From Spirochaetia bacterium (GTDB taxonomy: Bacteria > Spirochaetota > Leptospirae > Leptospirales > Leptonemataceae), in assembly GCA_016195395.1 (NCBI GenBank), contig JACPZR010000173.1:1-11355 (forward strand): a stretch of DNA of 11,355 nt, given 5' to 3'. How positions within the stretch are numbered: position 1 is the stretch's first letter; every line of letters begins with the position of its first letter. Below are positions 6,119-11,355 of the stretch, in pieces. The position numbers were made by a program, and so were the translations under genes. The notes under the pieces were generated by a model. The model was given only the letters and a program-made list of their open reading frames with translations. It did no database searches and was not told the DNA's origin.

Positions 6119-7534
6119 TCAGAACTGGAAGTAAAAAAACTTTTCGCTCCGGAAGCTTCCAAAGAGAACAAACAAGAGGACGCCCAGGGAAAGCACGGCC
6201 CCTGTGCGCGCCCAGTGCCAGTCTTCCCAGATCTCGAGCTTGCCTCGCATCGCCTGAATTATCGTGATCCACGCCAGCGGAAGAGTGTACAGGAAGACGC
6301 GTAGAACCAATTCCAAGGAAACGACTGGATCACCCCAGGCAATGATTCCGTTCCAGAGACGCAGAAGATGGGCCGGAGATTCCACTCGGAACAAGAGAAG
6401 GCCGTGGGCAAAGGCCGTAACAGTAAAGATGCGGCCGAGCAGCGTCAGAGCCCGGTCCATGCCTCTTGAGGACGCTCCAAGCCTCCCGAGCGCCGGCGAT
6501 AAAGCGTTATACACCACAATCAGTACGCCGCAGTAGAGCCCCCAGATCGTGAAACCAAGGCTTGCTCCGTGCCAGAGCCCGCCCAAAAACCAGACAATGA
6601 TGATGTTCAATCCCTGTCGGAAGAAACCCATGCGGCTTCCCCCCAGTGGAATGTAGATATAGTCACGAAAGAAAGCGCCCACTGTGATGTGCCAACGGCG
6701 CCAGATTTCCGCCGGGTTCGACGAGAGGACGGGGAGATTGAAGTTCAACGTGAGCTCAATTCCGAGCATTCGAGAAATGCCCCGCGCTATGTCAGTGTAG
6801 CCAGAGAAGTCCGCGTAGATCTGTATCGCAAAGGCGTAGGCAGCAAGGCTCACCGCTGCCGCGGGGGGATGGACGCCGGGGTCCAAAACCACGTCAACAA
6901 TCGGACTCAGGTTGTCCGCAATGAACACTTTCTTAAAGAGACCCCAGAAAGCGAGTAGCGTTCCGGATAAAAGAGCGCGTTCACCAGGGAGCGTGGTATC
7001 CCGTAGAAGGGGCATGAAACGTTTCGCCCGTTCCAGAGGACCAGCCACCAACTTGGGGAAGTAGGTGATGAAGAGAAGCAGGTCAGGGAAAGACTCCTGT
7101 GGCGCAGCTTCTTTCCGGTATACATCCACGCAGTAGGAGATCAGCTGGAACGTGTAGAAGCTGATGCCAGCCGGCAGAAGAATCTCCGGGACCGTAAAAC
7201 CAGATCCACCTCCGGCCATAACGACGCGGCTGATTCCCTTCCCCACAAACATGAAATACTTAAAAAATAGTAAGAACGCGATACTGATCCCTACGGCGCT
7301 GTACATCAATTTTCGGCGGGAAACAACGGAAGCGGTCTCCGCCATTCTCAGAACCAATCTGTGCGTGATCCATGTTGTCATCACAAGGAGCGTGAGAATC
7401 CGCACATCGTAGAACCCGTAAAAGGCAAGCGACCCGGCCAAGAGAACCCAGCGGCGTGCGGGGGCAGGCGCCACGGCGAATGCGGAAAAGAACACGGCAA
7501 AGAAGGCAAGGAAGTCCAAGGAGTTAAAGAGCAA
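6119..7534 (-). CDS. MBOAT-family O-acyltransferase (AlgI-like)
   Basis: This 471-residue polytopic inner-membrane protein has the hallmark segments of bacterial AlgI/PatA/DltB-type MBOAT enzymes: FPKLVAGPLERAKRF (159-173), ADFSGYTDIARG (241-252), EIWRRWHITVGAFFRDYIYI (276-295) and GLWHGAS with the essential His322. These enzymes move acyl groups, usually acetyl, across the membrane onto exported glycans with a partner that completes transfer. The start is TTG 7534: GGAGGGG (7545-7539) lies just before it and MLFNSLDFLAFF is the usual family N-terminus. The frame stays open to 7588 without similarity. It overlaps the stop of the ABC gene by 11 bases, so translation is coupled. No AlgJ/AlgX-type or SGNH partner is present in the window, so the acceptor is unknown. 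Confidence 0.92.
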   Translation of the reverse strand: MLFNSLDFLAFFAVFFSAFAVAPAPARRWVLLAGSLAFYGFYDVRILTLLVMTTWITHRLVLRMAETASVVSRRKLMYSAVGISIAFLLFFKYFMFVGKGISRVVMAGGGSGFTVPEILLPAGISFYTFQLISYCVDVYRKEAAPQESFPDLLLFITYFPKLVAGPLERAKRFMPLLRDTTLPGERALLSGTLLAFWGLFKKVFIADNLSPIVDVVLDPGVHPPAAAVSLAAYAFAIQIYADFSGYTDIARGISRMLGIELTLNFNLPVLSSNPAEIWRRWHITVGAFFRDYIYIPLGGSRMGFFRQGLNIIIVWFLGGLWHGASLGFTIWGLYCGVLIVVYNALSPALGRLGASSRGMDRALTLLGRIFTVTAFAHGLLLFRVESPAHLLRLWNGIIAWGDPVVSLELVLRVFLYTLPLAWITIIQAMRGKLEIWEDWHWARTGAVLSLGVLLFVLFGSFRSEKFFYFQF

Positions 7535-8378
7535 GTGACCCCTCCACGGAGAGAGACGCGTCATCCGGCAGGCGCGGGCGGTCGTCAAGCATACGCGGCG
7601 CCGCTTGGAAAAGCGCGCGCACGTACGGACTGGCTTGTAGCGCCGCAGGGGTTCCGGTCCCTTCGAATCGTCCGCGCCGAAGCACGGTCACGGTGTCTGC
7701 TCTCTCTGTGACCAACAGAGGGTCGTGCGTGACAATCAAAAGCGACGGTCTCTCCCGCGATTTCGTCAGGTCCACCAGCAGGTCCATGATTCCACGGCGC
7801 AGGGTGGCGTCCAAAGCGGACGTAGGCTCGTCGGCCACAATCAGCCGCGGACTCAGAGCCGCTGCCATGAGGATGGCGACGCGCTGCAGGAGGCCGCCGG
7901 ACAACTGACGCGGCTTATACCGATAACGTTCGTCGGGCGGCGTGATCCTGTATTCCTGGAAGAGGTGCATGGACCGCTCACGGGCCTCGCGGCGCCCCTG
8001 ACCCCCGCGCACCCGGAGATATTCTTCCACCGCGGCGCCCACGGACTGAACGGGATTCAAGGACAGGAATGGATTCTGAAAGACGGCGGCTAATTCCGTT
8101 CCTCTGATCTTCCGCAGTGGACGGTCCGGTTGCAGCATGTCTATCCACGAGCCATCTCTCGCAGAAAAACCCACACGCCCCTCTGCGCGAAGCGTCGCCG
8201 GAAGCAGCCCAAGGATGGCGAGAGTGGTCAGCGTCTTTCCCGAACCCGACTCCCCGATCACCGCATGCACGCTCCCGGGCAGAGTCTCAAATGAAATGTC
8301 ATCTACGAGCGTCTCACCTGACTGCGTCCGGATGCGCAGACGCTCCACAATCAGGCGGGCCTGGGAGGTTTCCTTCAT
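7524..8378 (-). CDS. OppD/DppD-type ABC transporter ATP-binding protein
   Basis: The 284-residue protein has Walker A GESGSGKT (42-49), Q-loop Gln101, signature LSGGLLQR (159-166), Walker B LIVADEP with the D-loop SALD (179-190) and switch His218. Near the C-terminus, SPYVRALFQAAP (250-261) resembles the start of the oligopeptide/dipeptide ATPase tail, placing it in the OppD/DppD group that powers peptide or nickel import. Such ATPases normally sit with a second ATPase, two permeases and a binding protein; none is nearby. It may pair with subunits encoded elsewhere or have been recruited to an envelope function in this operon. ATG 8378 begins one base after the stop of the small membrane protein, has no Shine-Dalgarno sequence, and is probably translated by re-initiation. 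Confidence 0.88.
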   Translation of the reverse strand: MKETSQARLIVERLRIRTQSGETLVDDISFETLPGSVHAVIGESGSGKTLTTLAILGLLPATLRAEGRVGFSARDGSWIDMLQPDRPLRKIRGTELAAVFQNPFLSLNPVQSVGAAVEEYLRVRGGQGRREARERSMHLFQEYRITPPDERYRYKPRQLSGGLLQRVAILMAAALSPRLIVADEPTSALDATLRRGIMDLLVDLTKSRERPSLLIVTHDPLLVTERADTVTVLRRGRFEGTGTPAALQASPYVRALFQAAPRMLDDRPRLPDDASLSVEGSLAL

Positions 8379-8379
8379 A

Positions 8380-8634
8380 CTATGGCAACGACGGGGGAAG
8401 CTGGCCTTTCTCCAGCTCTTCCTGCATCTTGATCAGCTGCTTCCCCTCTTCCGTGGTCCGATAATAGTAATACCAAGCGTAGTAGGAACCAACAACCAAG
8501 AGCCCGCCGCCGATCAGCACAAGGGCCGCCTTCCCGGCGCCGGGCATCCTCTTTACATATTCACGGTGAAGGAGACCCGCCGCCATCAACAGCAGGTAGA
8601 GGCCCGCGCCGCAGTAGATAACGACAAGAATCAC
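8380..8634 (-). CDS. Small two-helix membrane protein, unknown
   Basis: This 84-residue protein has two hydrophobic segments (about 2-20 and 36-53), a basic loop between them (HREYVKRMPGAGK) and a polar C-terminal tail after an aromatic run (SYYAWYYYYR). With the positive-inside rule the loop is cytoplasmic and both termini face the periplasm. I recognise no family. The start is GTG at 8634, overlapping the stop of the ROK kinase gene as GTGA, and its stop is one base from the ABC start, so it is clearly a member of the operon. A role as a small subunit for the ABC ATPase or the acyltransferase is possible but unsupported by motifs. Confidence 0.7.
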   Translation of the reverse strand: MILVVIYCGAGLYLLLMAAGLLHREYVKRMPGAGKAALVLIGGGLLVVGSYYAWYYYYRTTEEGKQLIKMQEELEKGQLPPSLP

Positions 8635-9623
8635 GGATTCCCTCCGGCAACATCCAGAGCCACTTTGGCTGCGCCAGTGGGTCCCGCAAGATCGCCCAAT
8701 TCAGCCAGACGCACTGCCGGCGGCGTTGCTATCGCATAACGTGACAGTCGCCCTACAATTTCCGGCAGAAGTCGAACACCCATAGATTCCATCATGCCGC
8801 CGCCGAGAATCACAAGGTCCGGCTGGAGCAGGTTGGCGCTCTGGCTGATGCCGGCTGCAACAAATCGGGAGTAGTGGTTCTTCATGAGGTCTACCGTAAA
8901 CGGATCATCCTTTTCCAATGCCTTCTTCAATGAAGACGATTTCACAGGAAGTTTCTTCAGATTGTAATCGATGATGTCTTTCAGGACGGTCTTGCGCCCG
9001 CTGTCGAGAGCGCGCAGGATTCTTCGATTCAACGCCCATTTTCCAATGTACGCCTCCAGACAGCCGCGGCGGCCGCAGGCGCAGCGCCTCCCTCCTACGC
9101 GGACAATCACGTGGCCCACTTCTCCGGCTCCACCTTCAAATCCCACCCAAAGGCGGCCGTTCAGCGCCACAGCGCCGCCAATGCCGGTGCCGCAGAAATA
9201 GGCAACGGCCATCCGAGGCATGTCCCGAATCCGGGTCAGCTCGCCGATCAGTCCGGCGTTGACATCATTGACGAGCACGGACGTTACATCGGGTCGCGCC
9301 ACAAACCCAAGGTCACGGAGAGGGCGGCGGTTCTCCCATCCGAGATTTGGCGCCACACGCACAAGGCCGCTGTCCGGTGAAACCACTCCAGGCACGCCAA
9401 GACCAATGCCGGTCAGCCGGAGCCCGCGTCGCTTGGCGGCATCTTCAAGCCGGTCGATCTGATCTTTCAAACGTGCGATGACGTGTTCATATCCTTCTTT
9501 AGCCTCCGTATCTATTTTGTCCTCCGCGATGGGAACAAAGGCGCGGTCAAAGATGACGGAGTTGATGTTGGACCCGCCCAGGTCGATACCAAGCCAGGCC
9601 GCGTTCTTGGGAATAGCAGGCAC
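8631..9623 (-). CDS. ROK-family sugar kinase
   Basis: The 330-residue protein shows the ROK fold motifs: phosphate loop DLGGSN (14-19), catalytic Asp120 in LVNDVNAG, GTGIGG (145-150), GEVGH with His171, and the zinc motif CACGRRGC (Cys181, 183, 188) followed by Glu190. The N-terminus carries no HTH, so it is a kinase rather than a ROK repressor. Family members phosphorylate glucose, ManNAc, GlcNAc, fructose or related sugars in the cytoplasm; I cannot name the substrate. GTG 9623 follows directly after the stop of the isomerase gene, and its own stop overlaps the next start. Pairing with a GmhA-type isomerase suggests a sugar-phosphate pathway feeding an envelope glycan. Annotation as plain glucokinase would be too specific. 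Confidence 0.88.
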   Translation of the reverse strand: MPAIPKNAAWLGIDLGGSNINSVIFDRAFVPIAEDKIDTEAKEGYEHVIARLKDQIDRLEDAAKRRGLRLTGIGLGVPGVVSPDSGLVRVAPNLGWENRRPLRDLGFVARPDVTSVLVNDVNAGLIGELTRIRDMPRMAVAYFCGTGIGGAVALNGRLWVGFEGGAGEVGHVIVRVGGRRCACGRRGCLEAYIGKWALNRRILRALDSGRKTVLKDIIDYNLKKLPVKSSSLKKALEKDDPFTVDLMKNHYSRFVAAGISQSANLLQPDLVILGGGMMESMGVRLLPEIVGRLSRYAIATPPAVRLAELGDLAGPTGAAKVALDVAGGNP

Positions 9624-10217
9624 TTAGTTGAACCCGTAGAGAATCTTTTCTACAATGGCGCAGATGATCTGACCCACCATGATGTGGCATTCTTGAATGC
9701 GCGCCGTTTCATCTGATGGAACGCGGACGGCAACGTCGACCATATCGCGATGTTCCGAAAAAATCTTTCCCCCCGTCCCGCCGGTTAAGATGATCGTATG
9801 CATCTTCCGGGCCCGGGCTGCTCGCAGCGCCTCGATAACGTTGGGTGAATTCCCCGATGTGGTAATCCCAATCAGGACGTCGCCCTCGCGTCCCAAGCCT
9901 TCCACCTGACGGGAGAACACTTTGTCGAATCCAAAATCATTGCCACAGGCCGTTATGGCGCTGGAATCCGTGGCCAGTGATATAGCCGGGAGAGAGGGAC
10001 GCTCCGGTTTGGCCCTATAACGAATCGAAAATTCGGTGGCGATGTGCTGTGCGTCCCCGGCTGAACCGCCGTTGCCGCAGAGGAGAACCTTTCCTCCCGC
10101 CTGGAAGCAGGCTGCGGTCATTTCACCGGCGAGTACGATGTTGTCGATGCCGGTTTGAATCAACTTCTGCTTGGCGTCGATGCTCCGCTCAATGTGCCCC
10201 TTGACCAGTTCCTGCAT
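9624..10217 (-). CDS. gmhA: Phosphoheptose isomerase (SIS domain, GmhA-like)
   Basis: This 197-residue SIS-domain protein has CGNGGSAGDAQHIATEF (47-63; His58 and Glu62 match E. coli His61 and Glu65), TTSGNS (119-124) and RIQECHIMVGQIICAIVE near the C-terminus, where Gln175 matches Gln172. GmhA converts sedoheptulose 7-phosphate to D-glycero-D-manno-heptose 7-phosphate, the first step of heptose synthesis for lipopolysaccharide or S-layer glycans. At the place of the usual second metal-binding and catalytic His (E. coli His180) there is Gln183 (codon CAG). The enzyme may therefore be altered, or this may be a related SIS isomerase. It is the first gene of a leftward operon; ATG 10217 follows a hairpin that includes the likely ribosome site. 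Confidence 0.88.
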   Translation of the reverse strand: MQELVKGHIERSIDAKQKLIQTGIDNIVLAGEMTAACFQAGGKVLLCGNGGSAGDAQHIATEFSIRYRAKPERPSLPAISLATDSSAITACGNDFGFDKVFSRQVEGLGREGDVLIGITTSGNSPNVIEALRAARARKMHTIILTGGTGGKIFSEHRDMVDVAVRVPSDETARIQECHIMVGQIICAIVEKILYGFN

Positions 10218-10219
10218 GT

Positions 10220-10238
10220 TTCCCGGTCCCGCCGGGAA
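10220..10238 (-). promoter_or_regulatory. Hairpin over the gmhA ribosome-binding region
   Basis: TTCCCGG (10220-10226) and CCGGGAA (10232-10238) form a perfect seven-base-pair inverted repeat with a five-base loop, ending two bases before the gmhA start codon. In the leftward transcript the only purine run suitable as ribosome site (GGGAA) is in the 3' arm, so the structure could hold translation of the operon down. It is not followed by a T-run and is not a terminator for either strand. Confidence 0.45.
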
Positions 10239-10259
10239 GGGGGTCTGTCAATTGTTTCT

Positions 10260-10289
10260 TTGCTTGTCCGCCATTTCTCTCGATACTAT
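10260..10289 (+). promoter_or_regulatory. Putative sigma-70 promoter for the unknown ORF
   Basis: TTGCTT (10260-10265) and TACTAT (10284-10289) are 18 bases apart. The expected start near 10296 would leave only a couple of bases before ATG 10298, implying a nearly leaderless message or a downstream start. Confidence 0.4.
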
Positions 10290-10297
10290 AAAGAGAT

Positions 10298-10852
10298 ATG
10301 GCAAACCGACCCCCTTTTCTGATGGCCATGGACTTCATCCTGAAAGAGGCCACAAACGACGAGCTGGTCGCACTGAAGAGCGCTGTGGAACACCGCGTCC
10401 GGGGCCAGGGTGGAGCAAGCGCGCTGGATTTCCAAGCGATGTCACGCGACATCATGGGCCAGTTCCAGGGGAAATACGGGATCGGGACAGACATGCACCG
10501 CATGACGCGCGACATTGTCGCACGGATGATCAGAACCTATGAACCCGGAATATCAGAAGCACAGGTGAGCCGCCTCCTGGACCAGATGGTTCCTGATCCT
10601 GAAAAAGCAGCACGCGGCAAAGAGGCGGACATCCCCAGAGACGCTCTCCTTCGGATGGTGAAACAGTTTGTTGATTTCTCGCTCGGTCGGATGAAGCAGT
10701 CGGAACAGAACGAACTCAGGGCAGCAATGAACGACTGGCCCACGCGTTACTGGGATATCTTTTCTGTGCGGACGCGGGGTCTTGTGGCGGAACTGCTCCG
10801 TGAAAAACTGTCGGAGCGTGAGTTCTGGGTGGAACTGCAAAAGGGTGTGTAA
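10298..10852 (+). CDS. Conserved-looking helical protein of unknown function
   Basis: This 184-residue protein is soluble, without Cys, membrane segments or signal peptide, and appears almost wholly alpha-helical with many Met, Arg, Glu and Asp. The first 35 residues (FILKEATNDELVALKSAVEH) and the stretch 108-145 look like amphipathic helices; Trp residues mark the C-terminal third (NDWPTRYWDIF, EFWVEL). I recognise no family or catalytic motif. ATG 10298 is preceded only by AAAGAGAT; alternative in-frame ATGs at 10322 and 10328 lack better ribosome sites. The frame ends two bases before the Dabb gene, so the two are almost surely co-transcribed. The absence of stops over 555 bases and the tight coupling argue for a real gene. 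Confidence 0.75.
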   Translation: MANRPPFLMAMDFILKEATNDELVALKSAVEHRVRGQGGASALDFQAMSRDIMGQFQGKYGIGTDMHRMTRDIVARMIRTYEPGISEAQVSRLLDQMVPDPEKAARGKEADIPRDALLRMVKQFVDFSLGRMKQSEQNELRAAMNDWPTRYWDIFSVRTRGLVAELLREKLSEREFWVELQKGV

Positions 10853-10854
10853 CA

Positions 10855-11160
10855 ATGATCAAACATATTGTAATCTGGAAACTCAAAGAGCACGCGGAAG
10901 GCCGGACAAAGACAGAGAACGCGGCGCTCGCCAAAACAAAACTCGAGGCGTTAAACGGAAAGATCAAGGGCATGCGTCTCTTGGAAACGGGAAGGGACCT
11001 GGGCTTGGACGCGGGCGCGTGGGACCTGGCGCTCTATTCTGAATTCGATGACAAGGCTTCTCTGGACGCCTACCAAGTTCACCCGGAACATGAGGCTTTC
11101 AAAACTTGGTTTGCGCCCTTGCGCGAATCGCGTGTGGTCGTGGACTACTCAATCCCCTGA
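10855..11160 (+). CDS. Dabb-family (stress-responsive A/B barrel) protein
   Basis: The 101-residue protein follows the Dabb pattern: MIKHIVIWKLK at the start, a central helix region, the strand WDLALYSEFDD, and LDAYQVHPEHEAFKTWFAPL before the final strand RVVVDYSI. Members are dimeric alpha/beta barrels (ferredoxin-like), found as small cytoplasmic proteins or polyketide cyclase-like enzymes; bacterial stand-alone copies mostly have no known function. AAAGGG lies about ten bases before the ATG. Two bases separate it from the preceding gene, and its TGA shares the A with the ATG of the next gene (TGATG), so three genes form one operon. Confidence 0.88.
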   Translation: MIKHIVIWKLKEHAEGRTKTENAALAKTKLEALNGKIKGMRLLETGRDLGLDAGAWDLALYSEFDDKASLDAYQVHPEHEAFKTWFAPLRESRVVVDYSIP

Positions 11161-11355
11161 TGGCCAAACGCCCCGTAACAGGTGTGGTTCTGTGCGGCGG
11201 ATACAGCACGCGCATGGGAAGCGACAAGGGTCTCCTGTGCGCCGGCAACGGACCGCCACTCGCAGCAGTCGCTTTTGAAAAGCTCATCCAGATATGCAGC
11301 CAAGTGGTGGTGTCTATCCGGGAGGAACAGCGCGGCGCATATAACGCAATTCTTC
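11160..11355 (+). CDS. MobA-like nucleotidyltransferase, N-terminal fragment
   Basis: Translation from ATG 11160 gives 65 codons before the window ends. GVVLCGGYSTRMGSDKGLL matches the nucleotide-binding signature LxGGxSxRMGxDKxLL of MobA-like NTP transferases. MobA joins GMP to molybdopterin; MocA joins CMP, and other paralogues exist, so the exact enzyme cannot be fixed from this fragment, though the signature favours MobA. Overlap TGATG with the Dabb gene indicates translational coupling. The right edge truncates it; no internal damage is seen. Confidence 0.82.
   Translation, partial: MAKRPVTGVVLCGGYSTRMGSDKGLLCAGNGPPLAAVAFEKLIQICSQVVVSIREEQRGAYNAIL

Noticed and set aside
7535..7588. N-terminal extension of the MBOAT protein to 7588
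   Set aside because: TTG 7534 has a strong GGAGGGG site and yields the usual family N-terminus; the extension is Arg-rich and inside the ABC gene.
10246..10251. Perfect leftward TTGACA before gmhA
   Set aside because: The matching -10 position is GC-rich (around 10223-10228) and almost at the start codon, so no sigma-70 promoter fits there.
1..11355. CRISPR arrays, tRNA/rRNA genes, transposases, prophage genes
   Set aside because: No regular repeats, cloverleaf-like sequences or mobile-element motifs were seen on reading both strands; a software scan was not possible.

Overview
The window looks like a piece of chromosome from a Gram-negative, moderately GC-rich bacterium. The evidence is a phosphoheptose isomerase, an AlgI-type envelope O-acyltransferase, a sigma-54 enhancer-binding regulator, and secreted or membrane-anchored envelope proteins. 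I cannot assign a genus. No rRNA, tRNA, insertion sequence, phage gene or CRISPR array is visible. No gene-free stretch exceeds about 250 bases.

Left part (1-1130): the tail of an acyl-CoA thioesterase gene runs into a convergent VapC-like PIN-domain toxin gene. The toxin has no recognisable antitoxin; a 47-codon micro-ORF overlaps its TTG start and may be an eroded or unusual partner. A nested palindrome separates this locus from a small exported helical protein gene, which ends in a clear terminator.

Central part (1136-6118) is the most interesting. A membrane-integrated sigma-54 activator (about nine membrane segments, GAF-like domain, AAA+ ATPase, Fis-type HTH) is transcribed away from a secreted, cysteine-rich alpha/beta-hydrolase. 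A very good -24/-12 promoter (3847-3862) lies in front of the hydrolase, and a nested inverted repeat about 95 bp upstream of the predicted start of transcription is a natural enhancer site. Downstream, past a terminator, comes a membrane-anchored periplasmic protein of unknown function. I read this as a self-contained unit in which a membrane event switches on secretion of a hydrolase, perhaps with a dedicated anchored partner. The reading is inferred from layout and sites, not from known homologues.

Right part: a five-gene leftward operon (10217 down to 6119) encodes a GmhA-like isomerase, a ROK sugar kinase, a small two-helix membrane protein, an OppD-type ABC ATPase without permeases, and an MBOAT O-acyltransferase. 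The genes abut or overlap, and three use GTG or TTG starts. This suggests envelope glycan synthesis or modification. The isomerase carries Gln where the family usually has a metal-binding and catalytic His. Divergent from it are a small helical protein of unknown function, a Dabb-fold protein and the start of a MobA-like nucleotidyltransferase cut by the window end, probably co-transcribed.
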